52,700 nucleotides of DNA. Source: Citreicella sp. C3M06 (lineage in GTDB: Bacteria > Pseudomonadota > Alphaproteobacteria > Rhodobacterales > Rhodobacteraceae). The notes under the pieces are model-generated. The model was not told where the DNA came from, did no database searches, and saw only the letters and a list, made by a program, of their open reading frames with translations. This document shows positions 26,765 through 35,431 of this stretch, in pieces. Positions within the stretch are counted from its first letter, which is position 1. Each line of letters begins with the position of its first letter. The position numbers were made by a program, and so were the translations under genes. The DNA lies in contig NZ_JAHKQA010000016.1 of assembly GCF_018860705.1 (NCBI RefSeq), positions 1 to 52,700 of the forward strand. The letters are read 5' to 3'.

Positions 26765-28087
26765 ATGTCCAGCGCCATGTCCAGATCCGCCCTGCCCGGA
26801 CATCGCCCCGCCGCCTGCCATCCGGGCCGCCGCCACGTGCTGGGCGGCCTTGCGGCGATCTGCGCCGCCCCGCTGTCCGCCGCCCCATCCGGTCCGGTGA
26901 TCGACGTTGCCGATGCCGACGCGCTGCTGGAGGCCGCCCAGAGCGCCGCCCCCGGCACCACGCTGCGCCTTGCGCCGGGCCGCTATGGCGCGTTCAAGCC
27001 ACGCGGCGCCAAGGGCAGCGCCGGGCAGCCGATCACGCTGGTCTCTGCCGACCCGGCAAGCCCGGCCCGGCTGGGCTATATGCTGATGGATGAGTGCGCC
27101 CATGTGGTTCTGGACGGGCTTGTCTTTGATTATCACTTCGATGCCTCGCACAAGATGACCTTTCGCCCCTTCACCGTGCGGGCCTGCGAGAACGTGACCG
27201 TCACGGGGTGCCTGTTCGATGGCGATACCATGCGCTCGGACCCGGCGGACACTGCCTATCATGGCTATGGCTGGGCGCTGGGGCTAAGCCTGACGAGCGC
27301 GCGCGGCATCACCTTGCGCGACAGCGAAATCCGCGGCTTTGGCCGTGGGCTGGTGGTCGCCGATTGCCACGATCTGACCATCACCGGCAATGACCTGCAC
27401 GACATGCGACTGGACGGGATGAATTTTGCCCGCGTCTCGGACATGCTGCTGGAAAACAACCATATCCATGATTTCCGCCGCGCGCCCGAAGACAAGGGCC
27501 ATCCGGACATGATGCAGTTCTGGACCCGCCGCACCACCGCCCCCACCGAGCGCGTGACGATCCGGCGCAACCTGCTCAATTCCGGGCTGGGGCCCCTGAC
27601 GCAATCGATCTTCATGCGCAACGAAGAGGTCGATACCGGCGCCGCCGGGCGCGAGATGTTCTACCGCGACCTGCTGATCGAAGAGAACGTGATCATCAAC
27701 GCCCATCTGCACGGCATCACCGTGGGGGAAACGCTGGGGCTGACGATCCGCAACAACACCCTGATCCACAATGCGCGCTCGGACGGGGCGGCGGATAATC
27801 CCGATCTTTACACCCCGCGCATCACCGTCAAGGAACGCTCGGAACAGGTCCGGATCCTGCGCAACCTTGCCTATCTGGTGCCCAAGCCCCAGCTCGCCGC
27901 TGGCTGGGAGATCGCCGATAACGTACCGATTCAAGACCGCCGCATGGGCCTGTCGACCCATTACGACAAGCTGTTCGTGAACGCGCGGGGCGGCAATCCG
28001 CAGGATCTGGCGTCCTTCCGCTACCGGCAGGACGGCCCCTTGGCCGGGGCCGGGCTGGGCGCGAGCTGGCTGGACACAGCGGGATAA
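26765..28087 (+). CDS. Exported right-handed beta-helix protein (polysaccharide lyase/epimerase-like)
   Basis: A protein of 440 residues, starting at the ATG at 26765 with GAGGA ten bases upstream; a GTG at 26693 overlapping the esterase stop would add 24 residues. The export signal has a twin-arginine-like motif GRRHVLGGLAAICAAPLSA (21-39). The rest is a beta-helix resembling the chondroitinase B/alginate lyase fold: VSADPASPARLGY, then many coils such as NDLHDMRLDGMNFARVSDML. HPDMMQFW (246-253) and NNTLIHN (330-336) match segments of the LamG protein at 19204. It would bind, cut or epimerise a uronic-acid polymer. The catalytic residues are not identifiable by eye. Confidence 0.78.
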   Translation: MSSAMSRSALPGHRPAACHPGRRHVLGGLAAICAAPLSAAPSGPVIDVADADALLEAAQSAAPGTTLRLAPGRYGAFKPRGAKGSAGQPITLVSADPASPARLGYMLMDECAHVVLDGLVFDYHFDASHKMTFRPFTVRACENVTVTGCLFDGDTMRSDPADTAYHGYGWALGLSLTSARGITLRDSEIRGFGRGLVVADCHDLTITGNDLHDMRLDGMNFARVSDMLLENNHIHDFRRAPEDKGHPDMMQFWTRRTTAPTERVTIRRNLLNSGLGPLTQSIFMRNEEVDTGAAGREMFYRDLLIEENVIINAHLHGITVGETLGLTIRNNTLIHNARSDGAADNPDLYTPRITVKERSEQVRILRNLAYLVPKPQLAAGWEIADNVPIQDRRMGLSTHYDKLFVNARGGNPQDLASFRYRQDGPLAGAGLGASWLDTAG

Positions 28088-28091
28088 CCTC

Positions 28092-29555
28092 ATGGCCATG
28101 AGTGAAACGTCCCCCAGAGCCATGCAGCCCCTGCCCGCCCCCGCCGATGACAGCGCCAGCGCCGTCCCGGGCGCGCGCCTGAGCCGTGTCGCCGTGGCCT
28201 ATCTGCTGTGCATCATGCTGCCGGTGTTCTTCAAGCTGGGGCCGCTGGGCATGGGCAACCTGCGGCTGCTGCTGATCGTGATCGTCGTGCCGCTGCTGGT
28301 GCGGCTGTATCTGGGGCATTTCGGCAAGCTCGTGCTGCCGGACCTGCTGTTCCCGCTCTTCATCCTGTGGACGATGCTGTCGCTGATCCGCAACAACCCG
28401 GAGATGGCGATCGAAAACACCGGCTCGACGGGGATCGAGTTTCTGGGAGGCTATCTGTGCGGGCGCGCCTATGTGCGCACGTCGGGCCAGTTCCTGCAAC
28501 TGTGTCGCTGGCTGGCGCTGATCGTGTGCCTGCTGATGCCCGTCGCGTTTATCGAGGCCGCCACCGGCCGGCTGCTGCTCGGCGAGATACTGTCGAAACT
28601 GCCCGGTCTCGGGTCCGAGACACGGAACGTCGGCGGCACCCGGCTGGGGCTTGACCGGGTGCAGACGGTCTTTGCCCACCCGATCCATTTCGGCCTGTTC
28701 TGTTCGGTCGCCGTGTCGATGGTCTTTGTCGCGATGAAGGGCCAGATGGCCCCGCCGCTGCGCTTTCTGGTGGCGGCGCTGATGATCATCACCGGCTGTC
28801 TGGCCCTGTCCAGCGGCGCGCTGCTGGCCATGGCCCTGCTGATCGCTCTGGTGACCTGGGCGTGGATCTTTCAGCGCCTGAGCTGGAAATGGTGGCTGCT
28901 GCTGGCGATGATGGCACTGGCCTATGTGGCGATCGACCTGCTGTCGAACCGCTCGCCCATGCGGGTGTTCCTGAGCTATGCCACCATGTCGGCGCATACC
29001 GCCTACTGGCGTGCCATCATCTTCGAATGGGGCATGATCAACGTCTGGGAAAACCCGTTGCTGGGGCTGGGATTCAACGACTGGAAACGCCCGATCTACA
29101 TGATCTCGGGCAGTATGGACAATTTCTGGCTGGTCATCGCCGTGCGCTACGGCATCCCGGCGTTCCTGTGTCTGGCCCTTGGCGTCTTCGTGCCGCTGCT
29201 GCGGATCATCTTCCGCGATTTCCGCGCCGATCCGAGACTGGGGCAGCTGCGCCTGGCCTGGGTGCTGACCTTTGTCTGCCTCAGCTTCACCTTGTCGACC
29301 GTACATATCTGGGGAAACATCTTTTCCTTCGTCTTCTTCATGTTCGGAGCGGGGATGTGGATGGCCCGGACCGAGGTGCAGGCCCCCGGCTCTGATCAAG
29401 GCGCCGTTTCAACGTCTGGCCCCGGGCAACCCGCCGATGACACCGCCGCCCCCCGCTCTGGCCAGACGCCGGGCACCAGCGACCGGCGTGCACCGCCCCG
29501 CTACACGCGGTTTGCCCCCAATCATGCGACACAGCGCCGGAGACCGCCGGTTTAG
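28092..29555 (+). CDS. O-antigen ligase/ExoQ-like membrane protein
   Basis: A polytopic membrane protein of 487 residues with about eleven helices between residues 33 and 430. The large periplasmic loop before the last helices contains AHTAYWRAIIFEWGMINVWENPLLGLGF, the conserved region of the Wzy_C/O-antigen ligase family (quoted only in part: EWGMINVWENPLLGLGF). Such proteins polymerise or ligate repeat units, as ExoQ does for succinoglycan. The C-terminal 70 residues are rich in Pro, Gly, Ser and Arg and probably disordered in the cytoplasm. The start is four bases after the beta-helix stop. Together with the Wzy-like gene at 16754 it makes two candidate polymerases for one flippase. Confidence 0.8.
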   Translation: MAMSETSPRAMQPLPAPADDSASAVPGARLSRVAVAYLLCIMLPVFFKLGPLGMGNLRLLLIVIVVPLLVRLYLGHFGKLVLPDLLFPLFILWTMLSLIRNNPEMAIENTGSTGIEFLGGYLCGRAYVRTSGQFLQLCRWLALIVCLLMPVAFIEAATGRLLLGEILSKLPGLGSETRNVGGTRLGLDRVQTVFAHPIHFGLFCSVAVSMVFVAMKGQMAPPLRFLVAALMIITGCLALSSGALLAMALLIALVTWAWIFQRLSWKWWLLLAMMALAYVAIDLLSNRSPMRVFLSYATMSAHTAYWRAIIFEWGMINVWENPLLGLGFNDWKRPIYMISGSMDNFWLVIAVRYGIPAFLCLALGVFVPLLRIIFRDFRADPRLGQLRLAWVLTFVCLSFTLSTVHIWGNIFSFVFFMFGAGMWMARTEVQAPGSDQGAVSTSGPGQPADDTAAPRSGQTPGTSDRRAPPRYTRFAPNHATQRRRPPV

Positions 29556-29742
29556 ACGGTTCTGTCCCTTCTCATGCGGTTTTGCGGTGGAGCCCCCGCC
29601 CCGGGCCGATTAACACACGGACAAACATGACGGATCGGAACACGGATCACGGCATCGGGAAAATCGGGGGCCGCCACAGCATCGCCCCACACATCGATTT
29701 GCACGCCCTTTGACCTGACCGTATTTCCTCAAGGACTTTGGA

Positions 29743-30819
29743 ATGCCCCATCAGACCCACGCCCTGACCTTTGACGTGGCCATCGCCACCCGCAACCGTC
29801 CCGATGCACTGGCGCTGACGATCCCGCTGCTGCTGGGTCAATCGCGGCGGCCCGAAAAGCTGATCGTCATCGACAGTTCGGACGACCACGCCCCGGTGGC
29901 GCAGGTGGTGGCGGACACCACCGCAGGGCAGGGCATCGAGGTGATCGTCGAGCATACCGAAAAGGGGCTGACCCGCCAACGCAACCGCGCCCTGAGCCAC
30001 GTGAGCGCCGACGTGGTGTTCTTTCCCGACGACGACACGCTGTTCTTTCCCGGCACCAGCGCCGCCATCATGGACATCTACGAGCGCGACACCGACCGTA
30101 AGGTCGCCGCGGTGAACCCGGCGGTGTCGCTGGTCCCGCCCGAGGGCGCGCTGGACGGCGCCGCCTATGCCATGTCGCAGGCCCATACCCGCGAGGCGCG
30201 CACCGTCGGCTGGCGCACCCGGCTGGGCCGGATGCTGCCCGACATCAACCCGCGCTTTGTCATCGGTCGCATTCTGGTGGATCGCGCCCCCGACCTGCCA
30301 TGGATGGCAGAACTGGACTCCACCCATGTGGAATGGATGACCGGCTTTCGCATGACCTTCCGCACCGAGGCGCTGCGCGCCGCCGGGTTCGAGCCGGTGT
30401 TCGGCGGCTATTCCCTGTTCGAGGATACCGACGCGTCCTGGGCGGTGACCGATTTCGGCTGCGTGCTGGGCACCCGGCGAGGGCAGGTCTATCACCACCG
30501 CTTTCCCTCGGGGCGGGCCGATCGCTACGGGCTCGGGGCGATGGGGCTGGCCAATCTTGCCTATCTGATGGCCAAGCACAGCGCCGATCGCGGCCTGACA
30601 GCGGCGCAGCGCCGCGAGGCCCTGCGCAAGACCCGCAGCTACGCCCGGCTGCGGATGCTTGCGGCCCGGATCCGGGCCATGCGCGGCGACAACGGTGCCG
30701 CCGAGGATCTGCGCGGCATGAAGGCCGCCTGGTCCGCGATCAACCGGCTTTTCGCCGCGCCGCGCCCCGATCTCGCGCGCACCTATCTGGACATCAAGCA
30801 CGAGATCGGAATCGACTGA
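29743..30819 (+). CDS. Glycosyltransferase family 2 (GT-A fold)
   Basis: A 358-residue glycosyltransferase. The N-terminal fold is VAIATRNRPDALALTIPLLL, followed by LIVIDSSDDH, the pattern KGLTRQRNRAL, and the metal-binding FFPDDDTLFF with a clear DDD. SLFEDTDASWAV further on probably holds the catalytic base. The C-terminus, after residue 260, is a helical basic region. AAGGAC lies seven bases before the ATG at 29743. The gene leads a second plus-strand run ending at 35214 and overlaps the next gene as TGATG. The 187 bp upstream hold no gene. Confidence 0.86.
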   Translation: MPHQTHALTFDVAIATRNRPDALALTIPLLLGQSRRPEKLIVIDSSDDHAPVAQVVADTTAGQGIEVIVEHTEKGLTRQRNRALSHVSADVVFFPDDDTLFFPGTSAAIMDIYERDTDRKVAAVNPAVSLVPPEGALDGAAYAMSQAHTREARTVGWRTRLGRMLPDINPRFVIGRILVDRAPDLPWMAELDSTHVEWMTGFRMTFRTEALRAAGFEPVFGGYSLFEDTDASWAVTDFGCVLGTRRGQVYHHRFPSGRADRYGLGAMGLANLAYLMAKHSADRGLTAAQRREALRKTRSYARLRMLAARIRAMRGDNGAAEDLRGMKAAWSAINRLFAAPRPDLARTYLDIKHEIGID

Positions 30820-31853
30820 TGCACGTAGCAGCACAGGATATTGGGCCCGGCATGGACGCTCTTCACAGCGACAGGACCTTGCTCATCAAGGCCAAGGGCG
30901 GGCTTGGCAACCGCATGCTTTCGGCGATCTGCGGGCTGCTGTTCGCAGACCTGACGGGCCGGCGCCCGGTGATCGACTGGCGCGACGGCAGCTACGCCCC
31001 CGAGGGCGAAAACGCCTATCCGCTGCTGTTCGACACCCCCGCCGACATGGCCGCACCCGATGCGTTCGACGACTGGCAGGGCGCCGTGTCGCCCGCCACA
31101 TGGCAAGGCAGCCTTGATGTGCCCGCCGCCCGCATGGTGCATCGCCACGACCCCTCGGCCCATTCCAGCGCCCGGATCTACCGGCGGTTCTGCACCGACC
31201 TGTCGCGGCTGGATGCCCCCGAGGCGCTGGCGGTGTTCTGGTGCTACCTGCCGAAATTCGCCCGCCTCGCCCCGCATCTGCGGCGCGATCCGCGCTTTGC
31301 CGGGCGCACGCGCAACGCCATCATCGAAGACTACCTTGGCCGCTATTTCACCCCCAATGCCCGGGTGCGCGCCGCAGTTGAATCCGAGATCGCCGCCATG
31401 GGCCGGCCGCACCTTGGCGTGCATGTGCGCTACACCGACCGCAAGGTGCCGGTCCACCGCATCGAGGCCGCGCTGGACCGCAAGCTGAAGGATCAGCCCG
31501 ATGCGGCGATCTTTCTGGCCACCGACAGCGCCGAGATCGAAAAGCGCTTCGCCCAACGCTACGGCGAGCGGATGCACAGCACCGATAAATATCTGGCCGC
31601 CGATGGCGCGCGCCTGCACGAGATGTTCAGCGGCCCCGATGGCGTCACCAAACAGACCGAGGCGGAAAACGCGCTGATCGACATCCTGCTGCTGTCGCGC
31701 TCCGCCCATCTGGTGTGCTCGCGCCATTCCACCTTTGCCGAAACCGCGATCCTGTACGGCGCCATGAGCGGGCGCAACATGGGCCGGGTGACCGACATCG
31801 ACCGCCTGAACGCCAAGGTCGTGGTCAAGCGCATCGTGCAGGATTACCTGTGA
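30819..31853 (+). CDS. Fucosyltransferase-like glycosyltransferase (NodZ/GT11-like)
   Basis: A 344-residue protein. The N-terminal KAKGGLGNRMLSAICGLLFA and the central HVRYTDRK are typical of alpha-1,2/alpha-1,6 fucosyltransferase-like enzymes (GT11/GT23, NodZ), where the HxRxxD motif binds GDP-sugar. Later segments FLATDSAEIEKRF and VCSRHSTFAETAILYG match the end of the same fold. The ATG overlaps the previous stop (TGATG). Transfer of fucose is suggested by family only, and no GDP-fucose synthesis gene is in the window, so the donor would come from chromosomal genes or be another sugar. Confidence 0.75.
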   Translation: MHVAAQDIGPGMDALHSDRTLLIKAKGGLGNRMLSAICGLLFADLTGRRPVIDWRDGSYAPEGENAYPLLFDTPADMAAPDAFDDWQGAVSPATWQGSLDVPAARMVHRHDPSAHSSARIYRRFCTDLSRLDAPEALAVFWCYLPKFARLAPHLRRDPRFAGRTRNAIIEDYLGRYFTPNARVRAAVESEIAAMGRPHLGVHVRYTDRKVPVHRIEAALDRKLKDQPDAAIFLATDSAEIEKRFAQRYGERMHSTDKYLAADGARLHEMFSGPDGVTKQTEAENALIDILLLSRSAHLVCSRHSTFAETAILYGAMSGRNMGRVTDIDRLNAKVVVKRIVQDYL

Positions 31854-31863
31854 GGGTCGCGCG

Positions 31864-33102
31864 ATGACCCAGCCCCCCGCCAGCCCGGCCCTGAACAAGG
31901 TCCTGCGCGGCAACCTGTGTTCGGGCTGCGGTGCCTGTGCGGCGCTGGCCCCAAAGGCGGTGGCGATGCGCATGACCCCGCCCGGCTTCCTGCGCCCGGA
32001 CCAGAGCGCCCCGCTGCCCCCCGATGCCGAAGCGGCCATCGCCGCCGCCTGCCCCGGCCTTGGCCAGACGGTCGAGGCCGGGGCGCGCCGCGACGATGCG
32101 CTGTGGGGCCCGTGGATCGAGATGCACATGGGCCATGCCAGCGATCCCGCGCTGCGCCATGCCGGGGCCTCGGGCGGGGCGCTGTCGGGGCTGCTGGCGC
32201 ATCTGCTGGCAAGCGGCACCGTGGACGCGGTGATCGAAACCGCCGCATCCGATCAGGTGCCGGTGGCCAATGACACCGTGCTGGCCCGCAGCCGCGACGA
32301 CATCCGCGCTGCCGCCGGGTCGCGCTATGCGCCGTCCGCACCACTGGCGGCGCTGCCCGATGCGCTGGCCGATCACCGCGCCAGCGGGCGGCGCTTTGCC
32401 TTTGTCGGCAAGCCCTGCGATGTCGCGGCCCTGCGCGCGATGCAGGCCCGCGATCCCGAATTGCGCGCCGCCATCCCGGTGCTGCTGTCGTTCTTTTGCG
32501 CCGGGGTTCCGTCGCAGGACGGGGCGCGCGCCCTGCTGGCCGCGCTGGACGCCCCCGAGGACCGGGTGCGCAGCTTTCGCTATCGCGGCAACGGCTGGCC
32601 GGGCCAAGCCACGGCGCAGCTCGACGACGGCAGCACCCGCTCCATGAGCTACCATGACAGCTGGGGCGGCATCCTGTCCAAACACGTGCAGCACCGCTGC
32701 AAGGTCTGCGCCGATGGCACCGGCACCGCCGCCGATATTGCCTGCGCCGATGCGTGGGAGGCGGATGCGGACGGCTATCCGCTGTTCTCCGAAGCGCCGG
32801 GACAAAGCCTGATCGTGGTGCGCAGCGACACCGGGCAGCGCCTGTTGAGCGAGGCCATTGCCGCCGGGGCCATCGCCGCCGCGCCCTTCGATGCGACGAC
32901 GCTGGCCGCGATCCAGCCCGGCCAGCGCGAACGGCGCCGGGCGCTGGCGGCGCGGCTGGCAGCGCTGATGCTGGCCGGACGCCCAGCCCCCCGCTACCGG
33001 GGGCTGCGCCTTGTCGCGGCGGCGCGGCAGAACCCGCTGCGCCGGAACGCCAAGAATTTCCTCGGGATGCTGCGCCGTGCCCTGCGCGCGCGCGCGTCCT
33101 AG
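31864..33102 (+). CDS. FrhB-like (coenzyme F420 hydrogenase/dehydrogenase beta) family protein
   Basis: A 412-residue protein of the FrhB family as found in polysaccharide clusters. The N-terminal iron-sulfur site CSGCGACAALAP has three of the usual cysteines, but the fourth (CP in ferredoxin-like sites) is replaced by AP. The domain then shows ASGGALSGLLAHLLASG, FVGKPCDVAALRAM and CKVCADGTGTAADIACADAW with further cysteines. These proteins are thought to carry flavin and Fe-S and to do redox work on sugars, often next to pyruvyl transferases, as here (47 bp to the next gene). GAGGG precedes the ATG at 31864. The actual electron donor and substrate are unknown. Confidence 0.8.
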   Translation: MTQPPASPALNKVLRGNLCSGCGACAALAPKAVAMRMTPPGFLRPDQSAPLPPDAEAAIAAACPGLGQTVEAGARRDDALWGPWIEMHMGHASDPALRHAGASGGALSGLLAHLLASGTVDAVIETAASDQVPVANDTVLARSRDDIRAAAGSRYAPSAPLAALPDALADHRASGRRFAFVGKPCDVAALRAMQARDPELRAAIPVLLSFFCAGVPSQDGARALLAALDAPEDRVRSFRYRGNGWPGQATAQLDDGSTRSMSYHDSWGGILSKHVQHRCKVCADGTGTAADIACADAWEADADGYPLFSEAPGQSLIVVRSDTGQRLLSEAIAAGAIAAAPFDATTLAAIQPGQRERRRALAARLAALMLAGRPAPRYRGLRLVAAARQNPLRRNAKNFLGMLRRALRARAS

Positions 33103-33148
33103 CGGCCCAACCAAAAGGCCGGACAACAGGCCAAGACAAGGAACGCCC

Positions 33149-34327
33149 ATGGCCCCTCTGCGCATCACGCTCATCATGCATTCGACCCGTTCCGACAATC
33201 TTGGGGTCGGGGCCCTGACCGTGGCCGAGGTCGATATCCTGCGCCGCCTCGCAAGCGAGGCCGGGCGCACGGCCCAGATCACCATCGTCGACTTCAAGGA
33301 TGCCCGCACCCCCTATGTGACGGGCGATGACATCCGCATCGTCGATCTTGACCGCCGCTTCATGACCCGGCCTAGCGGCTATCTTGCGCTGGCGCGGGCG
33401 TCGGACATGGTGGTCGATATCGGCGCCGGGGACAGCTTTGCCGACATCTACGGCAGCGCGCGGCTGAAGAAGATGCTGCTGCTCAAGGCGCTGACCCATC
33501 TGGCGGGCACGCCGCTGGTGCTGGCGCCGCAAACCATCGGCCCCTTCACCGGCGGATGGACAACGCGCGCGGCGCTGGCCTCGATCCGGCGCTCGGCGGT
33601 GGTGGCGACGCGCGATGCGCTGTCGACGCAGGCGCTGCGCGACATGGGCTTTTCCGGCGAGGCTATCGAGGCCTCGGACGTGGCGCTGCGCCTGCCCTAC
33701 ACGCCCCCCGCCCCCCGCCCCGAGGGCGCGCCGCTGCGGGTCGGGCTGAACGTGTCGGGATTGCTGATGGCGGGGGGCTATGCCGATGGCGACAAGCTGG
33801 GCGGGGGCGATTACCCCGATCTGATCCGCCGCCTGATCCGCCATTTCACCCAGACCCTGCCCGGCATCGAGCTGCACCTCGTGCCCCATGTCATCGTCGC
33901 CGAAGGCCCGATGCAGGTCGAAGACGACCAGCGCGCCAGCGCCGCCCTTGCCGGGGAATTTCCCGATGTGGTGCTGGCCCCCGCCTTTGCCTCGCCCTCC
34001 GAGGCGAAAAGCTACATCGCGGGGATGGATTTCTTTGCCGGGGCGCGGATGCACGCCTGCATCGCCGCGTTTTCCTCGGGGGTGCCGGTGGTGCCCATGG
34101 CCTATAGCCGCAAGTTCGCCGGGCTGTTCGGCACGCTGGGCTATGATCGCACGGTGGATTGCACCGGCAGCAGCGCCGATGCGGTGTTTGCCGCCGTCAC
34201 CCAAGGCTGGGATGCCCGCGAGACCCTTGCGCAAGACGTGGCGACGGCGCTGCCGCGCGGGCTGGCCCGGCTGGACAGCTACGAGACCGCCCTGCGCGCC
34301 CTGATCGCCCGGATTCCGGCGCGATGA
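33149..34327 (+). CDS. Polysaccharide pyruvyl transferase family protein
   Basis: A 392-residue member of the same broad family as 12472-13734. The N-terminus is ITLIMHSTRSDNLGVGALTV, then DMVVDIGAGDSFADIYG, LVLAPQTIGPFTGG and RDALSTQALRDMGF. The C-terminal diagnostic segment is GARMHACIAAFSSGVPVVPM. The ATG at 33149 with AAGGAA seven bases upstream is preferred to longer frames. It would transfer pyruvate from phosphoenolpyruvate to a sugar, probably together with the FrhB-like partner. Its stop overlaps the next glycosyltransferase start as ATGA. The two pyruvyl transferases are clearly different from each other. Confidence 0.84.
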   Translation: MAPLRITLIMHSTRSDNLGVGALTVAEVDILRRLASEAGRTAQITIVDFKDARTPYVTGDDIRIVDLDRRFMTRPSGYLALARASDMVVDIGAGDSFADIYGSARLKKMLLLKALTHLAGTPLVLAPQTIGPFTGGWTTRAALASIRRSAVVATRDALSTQALRDMGFSGEAIEASDVALRLPYTPPAPRPEGAPLRVGLNVSGLLMAGGYADGDKLGGGDYPDLIRRLIRHFTQTLPGIELHLVPHVIVAEGPMQVEDDQRASAALAGEFPDVVLAPAFASPSEAKSYIAGMDFFAGARMHACIAAFSSGVPVVPMAYSRKFAGLFGTLGYDRTVDCTGSSADAVFAAVTQGWDARETLAQDVATALPRGLARLDSYETALRALIARIPAR

Positions 34328-35214
34328 CGCCAAGCGCCGCGATCATCATCCCCCACCACGCCGACCTTGTGCGGCTGGAGCGCTGCCTTGCGGCGCTCGC
34401 CCCCCAGCTTGGCCCCGAGATCGAGGCGGTGGTGGTGGACAACGCGCCGGCAGAGCCGCTGCCCGAGGCGCTGAGGACGCGCTTTGCCGCCCTGCGCTTT
34501 GTGGTCGAACCTGCCGCGGGGGCGGCCCATGCCCGCAATCGCGGCGTCGCCGAAACCAGCGCGCCGCTGCTGGTGTTTCTGGATTGCGACTGCCTGCCCG
34601 ATCCGGGCTGGCTGCAACGCGCCCTTGACGCGGCGCGCGCCCATCCCGGCGCGCTGGTCGGCGGGCGGGTGTCGGTCTTTGACGAAACCCCGCCGCCGCG
34701 CTCGGGGGCAGAAGCCTTCGAGGCGGTCTTTGCCTTCGACAACCGCGCCTACATCGAACGCAAGGGGTTTTCGGTGACCGCCAATCTGCTCGCCCCGCGC
34801 GCGGTCTTTGAGCGTGTGGGTGGGTTCAGGCCCGGCCTGTCCGAGGATCTGGACTGGTGCCGCAGGGCCACGGCGGCGGGCGCACCGCTGGTCTATGACG
34901 ATGGGCTGCATGTGGCGCATCCCTCGCGGTCGAACTGGCCAGCGCTGGCGCGCAAATGGCGCCGGCTGACCGACGAGGCCTGGGGATTGCAGGGGCGCGG
35001 CCTGCGGGCCCGCAGCCTTTGGGCGCTGCGCGCGCTGGCGATGCCGTTGTCGGCGCTGGCCCATCTGCCAAAGGTCTTGCGATCCCCCCGCCTGCGCAGC
35101 CCCCGCGAAAAGGCCCGCGCCGCGGCGACCCTGTTCAGATTGCGAATCGCACGGGGGTTCTGGATGCTGACCCAGGCAGGCAAGCCTGTCCGAAATCGGG
35201 AAAAGCCCTGCTAA
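34324..35214 (+). CDS. Glycosyltransferase family 2 (GT-A fold)
   Basis: A 296-residue glycosyltransferase. Fold signs are AAIIIPHHADLVRLERCLAAL, then VVDNAPAEPLPEAL, the pattern AAHARNRGVAET, and the metal-binding VFLDCDCLPD. FRPGLSEDLDWCRRATAAG holds the likely catalytic acidic residues. The C-terminal 80 residues are basic with a hydrophobic stretch near 240-255 that may attach the protein to the membrane. It ends the plus-strand run that began at 29743 and is coupled to the pyruvyl transferase by ATGA. A weak hairpin follows at 35322. Specificity unknown. Confidence 0.85.
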   Translation: MTPSAAIIIPHHADLVRLERCLAALAPQLGPEIEAVVVDNAPAEPLPEALRTRFAALRFVVEPAAGAAHARNRGVAETSAPLLVFLDCDCLPDPGWLQRALDAARAHPGALVGGRVSVFDETPPPRSGAEAFEAVFAFDNRAYIERKGFSVTANLLAPRAVFERVGGFRPGLSEDLDWCRRATAAGAPLVYDDGLHVAHPSRSNWPALARKWRRLTDEAWGLQGRGLRARSLWALRALAMPLSALAHLPKVLRSPRLRSPREKARAAATLFRLRIARGFWMLTQAGKPVRNREKPC

Positions 35215-35321
35215 AAACCCGAAGATCGACGGTCCACCCGATGAACTGCTCGAATTTGACGCATATCCGATCAATACTCTGGCGGTATCGGCGAGTTCAC
35301 ACCGAAATTTGAAAATTCCGG

Positions 35322-35345
35322 GGCCGGCGTCAACAAACGCTGGCC
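35322..35345 (+). terminator. Hairpin after the 29.7-35.2 kb operon
   Basis: GGCCGGCGT and ACGCTGGCC pair over nine positions (one G-U) around the loop CAACAA. No T-run follows on the plus strand. It lies about 107 bases after the glycosyltransferase stop and before the VPLPA-CTERM gene, so it may end the operon, but the evidence is modest. Confidence 0.3.
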
Positions 35346-35431
35346 TGAGGGATCGTGACCTGTGCTAGGTTGGTCGCTGTAACCAGTACCGCTTGACGTC
35401 GTTCAGGCAATTTTTTGAGAGTTCGACCCTT

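Noticed and set aside
27828-29399. Minus-strand frame of 523 codons
   Set aside because: Antisense to the ligase-like membrane protein; Gln/His-rich shadow of hydrophobic codons.
31844-34333. Minus-strand open frame of 829 codons
   Set aside because: Antisense to the FrhB-like and pyruvyl transferase genes, which have clear family motifs; low-complexity Arg/Ala/Pro composition.
35393-35421. TTGACG box before the VPLPA-CTERM gene
   Set aside because: No acceptable -10 box at 16-18 bases, so a promoter call is not supported.
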